Assembly (NCBI RefSeq): GCF_027594825.1
Contig: NZ_CP088930.1
Location: 744,001-808,000, forward strand
Origin: Serratia liquefaciens
GTDB lineage: Bacteria; Pseudomonadota; Gammaproteobacteria; Enterobacterales; Enterobacteriaceae
Reading direction: 5' to 3'
DNA: 64,000 nucleotides
The position numbers were made by a program, and so were the translations under genes. Below are positions 44,135 to 53,330 of this stretch, one piece after another. The notes under the pieces are model-generated. The model made no database searches and was not told where the DNA came from. It saw only the letters and a list, made by a program, of their open reading frames with translations. Position 1 is the stretch's first letter. Each line of letters begins with the position of its first letter.

Positions 44135-46315
44135 TTACTGAACCTTTTCCTGATGGCTGGGGTAAGCAAAGGCATAGTAGCCGGCATCGGTGGCGGTCTT
44201 TTTCACCATGCCGTTGAGGATCACCCCTTTAATGGCAACGCCATTCTGTTCGAAACGTCGGATGCTGGTCTCAATCTGTCTGACGGTGTTGACCTCAAAA
44301 CGCACCACCATCAGCGCCGTACCGGCGTGATGCCCAACAATCGCCGCGTCGGTCACCGCCAGTACCGGTGGCGTGTCGATCAGCACCAGATCGTAATTCT
44401 GCCCTGCCCAACGCAGGAAATCGGCAAAGCGTTGGTGCATCAGCAGTTCGGACGGATTGGGCGGCACCTGGCCACGCGGCACGAAATCCAGATTGGCGAT
44501 GTCGGTCTTCTTCACCGCCATTTCTGGCGCAATCAGCCCGGACAGCATATCTGACAGGCCGGCCTTGGCGCTGTTGATCAACCAACGATGCAGAAAGCCT
44601 TTGCGCATGTCGGCGTCGATCAGCAGCACCCGCTGCCCTGCCTGAGCGATCACCACCGCCAGGTTGGTGCTGGTAAAGCTTTTCCCGCTGGCCGGGCTGG
44701 CGCCGGATACCATCAGAATATTGTTTTTGGCCTCCATCATGGCGAAGTGCAGGCTGGTACGCAGGCTGCGGATGGCCTCAACGGACAGATCTTCCGGTTC
44801 CTCCTGCGCCAGGATCGGCAGTTTATCGCTGCTGTGTTTGGTCAACAGTTGCTGTTGAATACGGTTACGTTTCTGCTGCCAGGGCGAAAGCGGCACCGTG
44901 GCATACACGCTGATACCGCGCTTTTCCAGCGTATCGGTGTCGCTGATGCCACGGTGGAGCGCCGCACGCAACACCACCACCGACGCCGACAGCACACCGC
45001 CCATCAGCAGCGCGAAGAAGACGATCATCGCTTTCTGCGGCTGTACCGGACGCAGGCCGGTTTCCGCCTCATCAATGATGCGAATGTTGCCCACGGTTCC
45101 GGCCTTGCTGATGCTCAGCTCCTGCTGTTTGTTCATCAACTGCATGTAGACCTGCTGATCCACCTGCACGTCGCGGGTTAAGCGCAAAATTTCCTGCTGG
45201 GTTTTCGGCAGGGTTTGCACCTGTTTACCAAGCCGCGCTTTTTCCGCCTCCAGCGTGGCGCGTTTTTCCAACAGGGCGCGATAGGCCGGATGTACCCGGG
45301 TATAAAGTTTGGAAATTTCCGCCTCTTTGAAGGTCAGCTCATTGAGTTGCCCTTCAAGCTGCACCTGGGTGTCCAGCACCGACTTGGCCTCCAGCGACAG
45401 GTCTACCGAGTCATTCTGCTGGCGGAATTGATTAAGCTGATTCTCGGCGTTATTGAGCGAGGTCTGGGTCCGTGGCAACTGCTCGTGCAGGAAGGCCAGC
45501 ATGCGCTGGGCTTCTTCGGTTTTCCGATCCACATTCTGCTGCAGGTAGTTATCGGTGATGCTTTTGAGCACCGCTTCCGCACGCTGCGGATCCTCCCCCG
45601 CCAGGCTGAAGGTCATGATGCCGCTTTCCTTGCCGCCAGGCGCGACATCCAGAATATTGCGCAGATCGTCCACCGCTTTTTGGCGCGGCACGTTAACCAC
45701 GGTGAAGGTGGTGCCCGGCAGTGCCTCAAGCTCGCTCACGTTGACCGACCAACCGCCCTGCTGCAGCGTTTGCCCTACAACGCCGCTGAACAAGGTTTTG
45801 CCGTCATGGCTCAGGCTGTAATGCTGTGGGTCATCAACGGTCAGGGTCAGTTCCTGGCCCTGCATCACCGCCGGCACCTTCATCGAGGAAATACGCAGTA
45901 CCGGTGTCACTTCGCCGCTCAGGCGGGCGATGCCCTTGCCGAACAGCGGGAAATAGTCCGGACTGATGCGCACCGTCAGGCCGAGGTCGTCGACGGTTTT
46001 GCCAATCACGTAGCGTGATTTTGCCAGCGACACCTCGTCCTGGGTCGCCGAATTCTGACCGACTCCGCCGATCGAACTGTCCAGCGTTTCGCGCAGCAGC
46101 GAGTCGCCCGAAAGTTGTTTTTCCACCTGCACCAAAGCCGTGGCCTGATAGATTGGCGTTGCCATCAACGCATAGGCACAGCCCAGGATCCCGGCTACGC
46201 CGGTCACCAGCAGAATGCGCCAGCGGTTGTCCCACAGCGGGCCAATCAGGCGCTCCCACTCCAATTTGTCGTCCTGTTCGGCCATCACAATCGGCAATGC
46301 ATTGTTCTTCATCAT
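44135..46315 (-). CDS. wzc: Wzc-type polysaccharide co-polymerase and tyrosine autokinase
   Basis: This 726-residue inner-membrane protein (ATG 46315, AAGGAAG upstream) has an N-terminal membrane helix (RILLVTGVAGILGCAYAL) and a long periplasmic helical domain. A second helix lies near 430 (AMIVFFALLMGGVLSASVVV). The cytoplasmic BY-kinase has Walker A SGASPASGKSFTSTNLA, Walker A' VLLIDADMRKG and Walker B LVLIDTPPVL. The tail GYYAFAYP carries a Tyr cluster for autophosphorylation. It sets chain length with Wza. No Wzb phosphatase gene is next to it. Confidence 0.94.
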   Translation of the reverse strand: MMKNNALPIVMAEQDDKLEWERLIGPLWDNRWRILLVTGVAGILGCAYALMATPIYQATALVQVEKQLSGDSLLRETLDSSIGGVGQNSATQDEVSLAKSRYVIGKTVDDLGLTVRISPDYFPLFGKGIARLSGEVTPVLRISSMKVPAVMQGQELTLTVDDPQHYSLSHDGKTLFSGVVGQTLQQGGWSVNVSELEALPGTTFTVVNVPRQKAVDDLRNILDVAPGGKESGIMTFSLAGEDPQRAEAVLKSITDNYLQQNVDRKTEEAQRMLAFLHEQLPRTQTSLNNAENQLNQFRQQNDSVDLSLEAKSVLDTQVQLEGQLNELTFKEAEISKLYTRVHPAYRALLEKRATLEAEKARLGKQVQTLPKTQQEILRLTRDVQVDQQVYMQLMNKQQELSISKAGTVGNIRIIDEAETGLRPVQPQKAMIVFFALLMGGVLSASVVVLRAALHRGISDTDTLEKRGISVYATVPLSPWQQKRNRIQQQLLTKHSSDKLPILAQEEPEDLSVEAIRSLRTSLHFAMMEAKNNILMVSGASPASGKSFTSTNLAVVIAQAGQRVLLIDADMRKGFLHRWLINSAKAGLSDMLSGLIAPEMAVKKTDIANLDFVPRGQVPPNPSELLMHQRFADFLRWAGQNYDLVLIDTPPVLAVTDAAIVGHHAGTALMVVRFEVNTVRQIETSIRRFEQNGVAIKGVILNGMVKKTATDAGYYAFAYPSHQEKVQ

Positions 46316-46343
46316 CGGTCTTCCTTTAGTCACCGTTACGGGG

Positions 46344-47477
46344 TTACCAGTTACGTACCCGCAACGTGGCCTCACTGAGGTCGTTGAAGCTGGAAATGGT
46401 CGGTACCAGCTGGCTAATCAAGCGGTTCCAGCGAGCGACCGGTGCCGCGGTGACGTACACCACGTCGTAAGGCTCCAGCTGGAATTCGGTGCCCATCGCC
46501 AGTGCCGCGGCATCAGACAGGTCGAACTGGTACAGCGACGCCAGCCGTTTTGGCTGCTTGCCGCCGTTCGGACGGATCACGAACACCCCGGTGGCATCGG
46601 CCACCGTCTGGCTGATCCCTTCGGAACTGCCCAGGGCTTCGGTCAGCGTCATGCCGCTGCGGTCCATTTTCAGCGTCGACTGCTTGCCGACTTCGCCCAT
46701 CACAAACACTTTCAGTTCGTCGTTGCGCGGCACATAGAGGATGTCGCCAGGCGTCAGCAGGTGGTTTTGGCTGATGTCACCGCGCTGCATCAGCGCCTGC
46801 AGCGAAATCGGCTGTTCTTTGCCCTGATGCGTCAGCACCACGTTGCGCCAGTCGGCGTTGTCGGTCAGCCCGCCGGCGGCGTTGATCGCATCCAGAATGG
46901 TCAGCGGTACGTTGGTCACGGCCTGCTGCCCAGAGGTTTTCACTTCCCCGGTGACATACACCTTTTGTGAACGGAAGGCGGCGATGCTGACGTCCACCTG
47001 TGGGCTTTCCACATAGGTTGCCAGGCGGCTGGCAATCTGGTTGCGCACTTCGGTAACGGTTTTGCCCACCACCTGCACCCTGCCGATGTACGGATAGAAG
47101 ATGGCACCATCGGCATGCACCCAGTTGCCGGTATCGCTGGCGCTGCGATATTGCCCTGCCGGGGTGGTCAGCTCTGGGTGATCCCAGACGGTAACGTTGA
47201 GCACGTCGCCAACGCCGATACGGTACTGATAGCTTTGCAACCGCTGATCCAACGCCAGGTTGGGTCGCGCTACCGGTTCTATGCGACGCATTTTTTCCAG
47301 CAGCATCGGCGTGACGCGATACACCTGAACCTGTTTATCCAGATCGAAATCGTCGTCTTGTTGAGTCACTGTGTCTTTGCCATGGGTCGGCAGGTGTGAA
47401 CCCGGAAAAGCGGTGCAACCACTGAGCAAGACGCTGGACAGCACCAGTGGCATCAAATGAGGCAAATGAAGGTTCAT
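46344..47477 (-). CDS. wza: Polysaccharide export outer-membrane lipoprotein (Wza family)
   Basis: This 377-residue outer-membrane lipoprotein has the lipobox LLSGC with Cys21 ([11 protein letters not shown]). The polysaccharide export domain follows ([20 protein letters not shown], about 97-116), then SLBB domains near 170-330 and a C-terminal amphipathic helix ([19 protein letters not shown]) as in E. coli Wza, which has 379 residues. It forms the export channel. A terminator hairpin precedes it in the operon. Confidence 0.95.
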   Translation of the reverse strand: MNLHLPHLMPLVLSSVLLSGCTAFPGSHLPTHGKDTVTQQDDDFDLDKQVQVYRVTPMLLEKMRRIEPVARPNLALDQRLQSYQYRIGVGDVLNVTVWDHPELTTPAGQYRSASDTGNWVHADGAIFYPYIGRVQVVGKTVTEVRNQIASRLATYVESPQVDVSIAAFRSQKVYVTGEVKTSGQQAVTNVPLTILDAINAAGGLTDNADWRNVVLTHQGKEQPISLQALMQRGDISQNHLLTPGDILYVPRNDELKVFVMGEVGKQSTLKMDRSGMTLTEALGSSEGISQTVADATGVFVIRPNGGKQPKRLASLYQFDLSDAAALAMGTEFQLEPYDVVYVTAAPVARWNRLISQLVPTISSFNDLSEATLRVRNW

Positions 47478-47489
47478 AACGGTACCGTG

Positions 47490-47515
47490 AAAAACGGGCC
47501 GCCATTGCGGCCCGT
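47490..47515 (-). terminator. Strong intrinsic terminator between the initiating transferase gene and wza
   Basis: On the minus strand, ACGGGCCGC pairs perfectly with GCGGCCCGT (9 bp, 4-base loop), followed by TTTTT. It sits 8 bases after the transferase stop and 13 bases before the wza start. Taken with the ops element upstream of the transferase, it suggests transcription to wza and beyond depends on antitermination. Confidence 0.87.
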
Positions 47516-47522
47516 GGGAGGA

Positions 47523-48572
47523 TTAACGATCGGCGGTAGGGTTATCGGTAAAAACTCTGGCCTGACGGGGTTCATGCAGCAGGACAAAATAACCGAAGAA
47601 GCAAAATACAAAGGCCAGCAGCATCAGGTGATCGGGCAGTTGCAGCACTTCGCTGCAGATGCCGACGCAGGCCAGCGTCACCGCCAACATGCAGCTCATG
47701 CTCAGCGCCTGGCGCGCATTGAGGCCACGGCGCATCAGAATATGATGCAGGTGATCGCGCCCAGCCTTAAAGGGACTCTGTCGACGCAGCAAACGACGCG
47801 TCATCACCGTCACCATGTCCATCAGCGGAATGGCAATCAGCCACAGTGCGGTCACCGGTCGCATCACCGCGTCTTCGCCCTGCGTGGCGGCAATCAGCAA
47901 CCACAGCACGCTAAACCCAATCACCATGCTGCCGGCATCCCCCATGAAAATCTTGTTGCGTGCACCAAACACGCTGAGGTTGAACAGCAGGTAGGCCGCC
48001 AGCGCCGCAATCAGGCTCAGACACCACAACGCCTGCTCTTCATGCCCGGCCAGCCCGAACAGGATGGCCAGCGCCATAAACGTGACGCAGGACAGCGCGC
48101 CCAGTTGGCCGTCGATGCCGTCAACCATGTTATAGGCGTTGATCGCCCCCCACACCGCCAACGGCGTGATCAACAAGGCCGCGTAACCCAGCTGCAGTTC
48201 CTGATGACCCCACAGGTAACCCAAAGAAGTGAGTTGCATCCCTGCCGCCAGCATCATCGCCAGCGCAATCCCTCCCTGCACGATGACGCGTGGCGTCACC
48301 GGCAGATCAAAGCGGTCATCCAGAACGCCCAGCAACACCAGCGCCGTGATGCTCAGCAAGTAGGTGGTACTGTGCGGCAACCATTCGGGCTGCCAAAAGG
48401 TCACCAGCGTCATCACGAGGTAAATGACAATCCCGCCAACCAGCGGAACATGCCCCTGATGACGCTTGCGCGCATTGGGTTTATCCACTAACCCCACCGC
48501 CAACGCGGCGCGGCGGGCAATAACCACCAGCACCAGCGCCAAAATAAATATCACGCTCAGTTGATATAACAT
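47523..48572 (-). CDS. WecA/MraY-family polyprenyl-phosphate glycosyl-1-phosphate transferase
   Basis: This 349-residue, roughly 11-helix inner-membrane transferase starts repeat-unit synthesis by moving a sugar phosphate to undecaprenyl phosphate. Visible motifs are DDRFDLPVTPR (about 99; DDxxD), NAYNMVDGIDGQLG near 153, FMGDAGSMVIGF near 210 and GRDHLHHIL near 273 (HxHH). GGAGGAAC precedes the ATG. It belongs to the WecA/MraY (PNPT) group and not the WbaP/WcaJ (PHPT) group used for colanic acid and amylovoran. It is the first gene after the ops element. Confidence 0.92.
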   Translation of the reverse strand: MLYQLSVIFILALVLVVIARRAALAVGLVDKPNARKRHQGHVPLVGGIVIYLVMTLVTFWQPEWLPHSTTYLLSITALVLLGVLDDRFDLPVTPRVIVQGGIALAMMLAAGMQLTSLGYLWGHQELQLGYAALLITPLAVWGAINAYNMVDGIDGQLGALSCVTFMALAILFGLAGHEEQALWCLSLIAALAAYLLFNLSVFGARNKIFMGDAGSMVIGFSVLWLLIAATQGEDAVMRPVTALWLIAIPLMDMVTVMTRRLLRRQSPFKAGRDHLHHILMRRGLNARQALSMSCMLAVTLACVGICSEVLQLPDHLMLLAFVFCFFGYFVLLHEPRQARVFTDNPTADR

Positions 48573-48591
48573 TGTTCCTCCAGCGAATAAG

Positions 48592-48630
48592 CACGCTACC
48601 GCCCTTGAGTTACAGCTCCCAATGCGCTAT
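48592..48630 (-). promoter_or_regulatory. JUMPstart region with ops element
   Basis: On the minus strand the leader reads GGAGCTGTAACTCAAGGGCGG then TAGCGTGC. GGCGGTAGCGTG (48592-48603) is a full ops match and GAGCTGTAA...CAAGGGCGGTAG follows the JUMPstart consensus. Ops in nascent DNA recruits RfaH, an antiterminator for long surface-polysaccharide operons. It lies 20 bases upstream of the transferase start and downstream of the epimerase gene, which is therefore outside the RfaH-controlled unit. Confidence 0.88.
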
Positions 48631-48752
48631 TAACAAAAATAAAATTGACAGCCCCAGGATATAAGTCAGCATCAGCCAATCCCGTTTAATACAGATTTAT
48701 CTGCTTGTCAGAGGCGTAAAATAAATAACCCTAACTCGTAATAAAGTTATCT

Positions 48753-49709
48753 CTAGGAAAACTCATGCTTAATTGTTTTTTCGATTGCCGAATCAAGTTC
48801 GACCGGCGCCACGAAATCACATTGCACATTGCTTTTAAATTGTGTTCTGGCACAGAATTTCTGCACCCGGACGCGGCTAATAGGAAATTTTCGGCGACTT
48901 ATTTTACTCACCACATCTAATGCCGTTGCCCCGCAGATCCCAAATACGTAAGGAATGCGAATAGTCTTATTATTTCGGCCTAGTGAAGAAGAAATAACGT
49001 CCACCAGCTGATTCATGGTGAAGTCAGGCTTATCAACATAATTGCTGACCTGATAAGTGGCCTGTTGATCCAGTGCGTACTCGAGTCTGGCGGCAATATT
49101 CTCAACGTAGGCCATGGACTTCATATTATTGCCGCTGCCTATCATCACAAAGCGGCCGCTGGCAATTTGGCGGAACAGGTTATAAACGTTGCCGCGATTG
49201 TTTTCGCCAAACACCACCGTCGGGCGGATGATGGTTAATTTGTTACTGCCATCGGCTTTCCGCCAGGCTTCGTAGACATATTCCGCTTCCAATTTGGATT
49301 TGCCGTAATGGTTAAAGGGCTCGAAAACCCCTTCTTCGCCGGTTTCCCGGGTCACGAAACCATAGACCGCCACGGAGGAGGTAAAGATAATCTGTTGGAT
49401 ATTCAGCGCCGATGCTGTCATGCAGACATTGCGCGCCCCATCAACGTTAACCTGATAATACAGTGAGATAGGATCAACATTATCCTGATGCTCAGCCGCA
49501 AGGTTGATCACGGCGTCACACCCTGCCAACGGCTCCTGCAGGGTCTGGGGCTGGGTTACATCGCCAAACTGATAGAGCTCGGGAAAATGCTCGCTCCGCT
49601 TTTTATCCACGATGGTCAACACCAGGTCGTCACGCGCACTCAGGCGCTTAACCAAACGCGTTCCGATAAAGCCGGAACCCCCGATGATCGCTACTTTACG
49701 CTTATCCAT
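48753..49709 (-). CDS. NAD-dependent sugar epimerase/dehydratase-like SDR
   Basis: This 318-residue extended SDR has the Rossmann motif GGSGFIGTRLVKRLS at 10-24 (GxxGxxG), catalytic YGKSK near 143 and IRPTVVFGENNRGN near 174. Length and motifs match WcaG/GalE-like enzymes that make nucleotide sugars. It lies upstream of the ops element and so probably has its own promoter. The exact reaction is not evident. Confidence 0.87.
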   Translation of the reverse strand: MDKRKVAIIGGSGFIGTRLVKRLSARDDLVLTIVDKKRSEHFPELYQFGDVTQPQTLQEPLAGCDAVINLAAEHQDNVDPISLYYQVNVDGARNVCMTASALNIQQIIFTSSVAVYGFVTRETGEEGVFEPFNHYGKSKLEAEYVYEAWRKADGSNKLTIIRPTVVFGENNRGNVYNLFRQIASGRFVMIGSGNNMKSMAYVENIAARLEYALDQQATYQVSNYVDKPDFTMNQLVDVISSSLGRNNKTIRIPYVFGICGATALDVVSKISRRKFPISRVRVQKFCARTQFKSNVQCDFVAPVELDSAIEKTIKHEFS

Positions 49710-49892
49710 AATTTGTCACTCAGCCCGGTTTATCCATTATTCCCCACCGCACCATTGAGGCAGGACGCTAATTCGCGTTAGAACATGGAAACCAGACTGG
49801 ACAAAACGAACCCGGCTTTCAAATAACAAATAATGAAATAAAAATATGTGCCAAATGTAAAATTATCGACAAAGGTGAAATATCATCGCGTG

Positions 49893-50792
49893 CTAATTTT
49901 TAACATCGTAAGCGACCTGATATTCCATGGTTTTATTCGGCAGTATGAGATTAATCTTACCCGTCCCTTGCGCATCCGAAGTTTCGTATTTCACCGGCTG
50001 TTTCAACCTTCCTTGTTTAGGATCGACGCATTCGATGGTGGCCTGCTCCAGACTTTCCCCCTGATACAGGCAAAGCAGGGTTTGCGGACTGTTGGTGCGG
50101 GAGTTATTCAGCGTCAGCGTCAGCACTACACGGGTATTGTTTTGAATATCATTGATAATCGGCGGGCGGGTTTGATTCCCCAGCACGTAGGAGAAATGTG
50201 AAATAATGAGCAACGATACGAATACCGACAGGTATTTCACAACTCTGACGGCGGGTACGGAGAAAAAACCCGCTGAAGCCGGTATCTTTTTTCTGATTGA
50301 TGTATTTTTAAGCGTTACTGGCGTTGCCGGAGGATCAACAGGAGCCATATTTTCATCATTGAGCTCTATTTCGTCAGCTAAAGTTTCATCCTGCTTATCG
50401 TTACTTTCGGAAAGTTCCGCTTGAATATCTTTATTATCGTTATTGTCGACACCCCATATTTCATCGTCGACATATTCCTCCTCTTCAGAAATAAAGTGAA
50501 AAACGGCCTTGTTCTCCACCTTATAACCTAAACGAGGAATGGTTCTGATAAGTGTATGCTCAGCATCGCCGATCTTTTGACGAATTGATTTAATTGTTTG
50601 ATTTATCGTTGAATCCGAACAATAAGTCCCTTTCCAAATGTTTTCTATAATTTCCGTACGGCTAACCAGTTCTGGGGATCTGGCGACAAGAAGTGAAAGT
50701 ATCTGATACTCCTTCCAACGTAGGCGAAATTTTTCCCTGGACGGTGTCAGAACATCTAGATTCCTAATCTTTATTCTTTTATCAAGATTCAC
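49893..50792 (-). CDS. ToxR/CadC-like membrane-anchored winged-helix regulator
   Basis: I chose GTG 50792 (AAGGA 7-8 bases upstream); a GTG at 50825 lacks a ribosome site. The 299-residue product starts with an OmpR-type winged helix (about 1-95; TPSREKFRLRWKEYQILSLL and STINQTIKSIRQKIGD). An acidic linker follows, with one membrane helix (about 184-205, VVKYLSVFVSLLIISHFSYV) and a C-terminal periplasmic domain of about 90 residues. This is the ToxR/CadC layout, in which a membrane sensor binds DNA directly. The gene is AT-rich in its 5' part. It is adjacent to the EPS region, making it a candidate regulator of it. Confidence 0.88.
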   Translation of the reverse strand: MNLDKRIKIRNLDVLTPSREKFRLRWKEYQILSLLVARSPELVSRTEIIENIWKGTYCSDSTINQTIKSIRQKIGDAEHTLIRTIPRLGYKVENKAVFHFISEEEEYVDDEIWGVDNNDNKDIQAELSESNDKQDETLADEIELNDENMAPVDPPATPVTLKNTSIRKKIPASAGFFSVPAVRVVKYLSVFVSLLIISHFSYVLGNQTRPPIINDIQNNTRVVLTLTLNNSRTNSPQTLLCLYQGESLEQATIECVDPKQGRLKQPVKYETSDAQGTGKINLILPNKTMEYQVAYDVKN

Positions 50793-51572
50793 TTTTAATT
50801 TCCTTAGCGTGCCTGTCCTGCACACTTTGTATAGAAATATGAAAAAATGTTCAAGAAATTAAATGTAAACTCAACAGGTTGCATTCATGGGATATTTATT
50901 TTTATAAAAAATTACTGATTTCATTTTTTACAACACCTCTCAAAAGGAGGCTATGTTTCTTTGAATGTCTTTATTTCCCTGTTGGAAACATGGTTTCTTA
51001 TCATGATTTCCGGCAATAAAACTGGATTATCTTATTGTTTTAAAACAAAAACTATACGCATGTTAAAAAAATGTTATTTAAATGAAATTATGAAATTTCA
51101 TCCCACCATCAAACAATATCATCTGTTTTTCCACCTAATCTGATTGTCAGATAGCCTACAAAAAGCCTGCTAAAACAGAATGAGAGTTATCTGATTTAGT
51201 CCCTCTCGGAATGCTTAGTTAAAATATAGCATCAAATACAAAGGTGTATTGTTAACTTGATGAAATGAATCTCCGCCAGAGTGAAGAAACAGAATTTCAT
51301 TGCCACGCAAGGCAGCATTCACAGTGCGTTATTTCCGTAAGGAGTTCGACGTAGAAATGAAAAAATAATGTCGGAATAACATTTTTCGCAAAGACAGGAA
51401 AAAATCAAAGTGGAAGAGATATATCTATAAACAAAGGAAAAAGCAGTGCGTAATAATAAGAATATTACCTAAAACTACGAGGATTTCACTGGGGAGGTAA
51501 AAAGCTTCACTTAAAATGTGGGATAAAAAGCGCCTCCCCTGACGGGCAGGCGCAGAAGTTGTCAGTACGTGG
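50793..51572. other. 780-bp AT-rich intergenic region between the ToxR-like gene and narK
   Basis: This stretch is markedly AT-rich compared with the rest of the window. Short ORFs such as the 60-codon frame at 50961-51143 show no ribosome site or recognisable motif. The narK terminator lies at its far end. It marks the other boundary of the EPS insertion in the nar locus and looks like recently acquired or silenced DNA, which in enteric bacteria is often bound by H-NS. Confidence 0.6.
51525..51553 (-). terminator. Intrinsic terminator after narK
   Basis: GCGCCT (51530-51535) pairs with AGGCGC (51548-51553), with an inner CCC/GGG pairing and a TGAC loop. On the minus strand the hairpin is followed by TTTTT. 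It ends 20 bases after the narK stop. Confidence 0.82.
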
Positions 51573-52967
51573 CTATCTTTTACGGCCGTAAACGAACCAG
51601 GTCACCAACACGCACACAACATAAAACACCAGGAAGATTTTCATCGCGCCCGCCGGCGAACCGGTCAGCGTCAGCGAGGTACCGAAAGCCTGCGGAATAA
51701 AGAAACCACCGGCAGCACCAATCGCTGAGATGAAGCCCAATGCAGCGGCAGAATCAGTGACGGCCTCGCGCTGAGCACTTTCATCACTGCCCCCGGCCGC
51801 CTTAACCCGGTCGACGGTGATTTTGCGAAAGATAACGGCAATCATCTGGAAGGTAGAGCCACTGCCCAACCCGGCGGTGAGGAACAACAGCATAAAGACG
51901 CTGTAAAACGCGATAAACGATCCTGCGTGCCCTGCCCCCGGTAAGGTGAGGAACAGCAAGGCGGCGAACACCGCCATCAGCACAAAGTTAATCAGCGTGA
52001 CGCGGATACCGCCAAAGCGGTCGGATAACGCGCCTCCCACCGGTCGTGCCAGCGCCCCCAGGAAAGGTCCAAAGAAGGCATAGTGCAAAATGACCACGTC
52101 CGGGAACTGGGTTTTAGACAGCATGGCGAAGCCGGCGGAAAAACCGATAAAGGAACCAAAGGTGGCGAGGTACAGCAGGCTCAGCACCCACAGGTGGCCC
52201 CGTTTGAGCACCGGCAACTGCTGACGCAACGACGCTTTAGAGGCCGCCAGATCGTTCATACCGAACCAGGCCGCCAGCGTGCCGACCAACAAGAAGGGTA
52301 CCCAGATCCAGGCCGCATTTTCCAACCACAGTGAACTGCCGTCCGGCTGCTGCTGCGCCGTCCCGCCAAATACGCCGAAGACAGCGACGGAGATGACCAG
52401 CGGAGCCACCAACTGCATCACGCTCACACCCAGATTACCCAAGCCACCGTTCAGGCCTAAAGCGCCGCCTTGCTTAGCCTTGGGAAAGAAGAAACTGATA
52501 TTGGCCATGCTGGAAGCAAAGTTGGCACCGGCAAAGCCACACAGCAATGAGATAATGACAAACATGCCATAAGGGGTAGTGGCATCCTGTACCGCGAAGC
52601 CCAGCCACAGGCAGGGTACCAGCAGGAAGCAGGTACTGATGGCCGTCCAGCGACGCCCGCCGAACATCGGGATAACAAATGAATAAGGGACGCGCAGGAT
52701 GGCACCCGAAACGGAAGGTAGCGCGGTAAGCAGGAACAGCTGATCGGTGGTGAAATTGAATCCTACCTTGTTCAAATTGACCGCCACTGCGCTAAACAAC
52801 ATCCAGACGCAGAAGGCCAATAGCAGGCAAGGAATGGAAATCCACAGGTTGCGGTTAGCAATGCGTTGGCCGCGCTGCTGCCAAAATGCGGCATCCTCAG
52901 GCTGCCAGTCCTGAATAACCGCGCCTGTTTTTTTTGATTTTGATAATGACGTTGCTGATTGCGACAT
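51573..52967 (-). CDS. narK: Nitrate/nitrite transporter
   Basis: This 464-residue major facilitator protein (start ATG 52967, TGAGG upstream) exchanges nitrate and nitrite across the inner membrane. The nitrate signature GFAGANFASSMANISFFFP (about 146-164) and a second copy GLGSGSTFQMIAV near 366 are present, as in NarK/NarU. Twelve helices are likely. A perfect FNR box lies 63-76 bases upstream. In E. coli narK adjoins narG; here 18 kb of EPS and regulator DNA separates them. Confidence 0.95.
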   Translation of the reverse strand: MSQSATSLSKSKKTGAVIQDWQPEDAAFWQQRGQRIANRNLWISIPCLLLAFCVWMLFSAVAVNLNKVGFNFTTDQLFLLTALPSVSGAILRVPYSFVIPMFGGRRWTAISTCFLLVPCLWLGFAVQDATTPYGMFVIISLLCGFAGANFASSMANISFFFPKAKQGGALGLNGGLGNLGVSVMQLVAPLVISVAVFGVFGGTAQQQPDGSSLWLENAAWIWVPFLLVGTLAAWFGMNDLAASKASLRQQLPVLKRGHLWVLSLLYLATFGSFIGFSAGFAMLSKTQFPDVVILHYAFFGPFLGALARPVGGALSDRFGGIRVTLINFVLMAVFAALLFLTLPGAGHAGSFIAFYSVFMLLFLTAGLGSGSTFQMIAVIFRKITVDRVKAAGGSDESAQREAVTDSAAALGFISAIGAAGGFFIPQAFGTSLTLTGSPAGAMKIFLVFYVVCVLVTWFVYGRKR

Positions 52968-53330
52968 AAAAAACCTCAGACACAGGGTGATAACTTCGCT
53001 CACCCTAGGCGGCGCCCCCTACGGCAAAGTTGATGTAAATCAACCCGGATGCAGGTAGCCGGATGCCGGAAAATGCTCGCCATCCCTTTATGAGTAACCC
53101 GCTAACGTCGCTAAAAACAAAACAAATCAAGCGATTGAAAATCCCCCCGTACCGCCGCCACGCACCCACAATGCGAGGTGGAAACTAATGGGTACTTCGT
53201 TAGAGGTATGGGGTTATGCCTGGGTATGATGAAAAATAACGCGGAATCGTTACCACCTTCGCTGGCACCACCTGCTTTCGCCCTCTGGTTTCCAGCCGTT
53301 ATTTTGCTATGCGCCGGGGATCCAAAGCCT
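52968..53330. promoter_or_regulatory. Divergent narK-narX control region
   Basis: This 363-base gap serves narK (minus) and narXL (plus). It contains a perfect FNR box (53030-53043). ATGGGTA at 53188-53194 (TACCCAT on the other strand) fits the NarL heptamer pattern TACYYMT, and nearby CATACCC and ATACCTC words could be further weak sites. The arrangement is the same as in E. coli, where NarL and FNR act in this region. Confidence 0.7.
53030..53043. promoter_or_regulatory. FNR binding site of the narK promoter
   Basis: TTGATGTAAATCAA is a perfect FNR consensus. A class II start would lie near 52995 on the minus strand, leaving a 28-base leader before the narK ATG at 52967. Confidence 0.88.

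Noticed and set aside
47457..48491. Plus-strand open frame of 344 codons antisense to the WecA-like gene
   Set aside because: Its product is full of H, Q and R as expected from the reverse frame of a membrane protein gene; the minus-strand gene has all family motifs.
46315..48572. Equating the EPS cluster with amylovoran (ams) or colanic acid clusters
   Set aside because: The initiating transferase is of WecA/MraY type and no Wzb or colanic-acid nucleotide-sugar genes are present, so the repeat unit must differ.
50961..51143. 60-codon plus-strand frame in the AT-rich region
   Set aside because: No ribosome site and no motif; such frames are expected by chance in AT-rich DNA. The sequence is described as part of an intergenic region.
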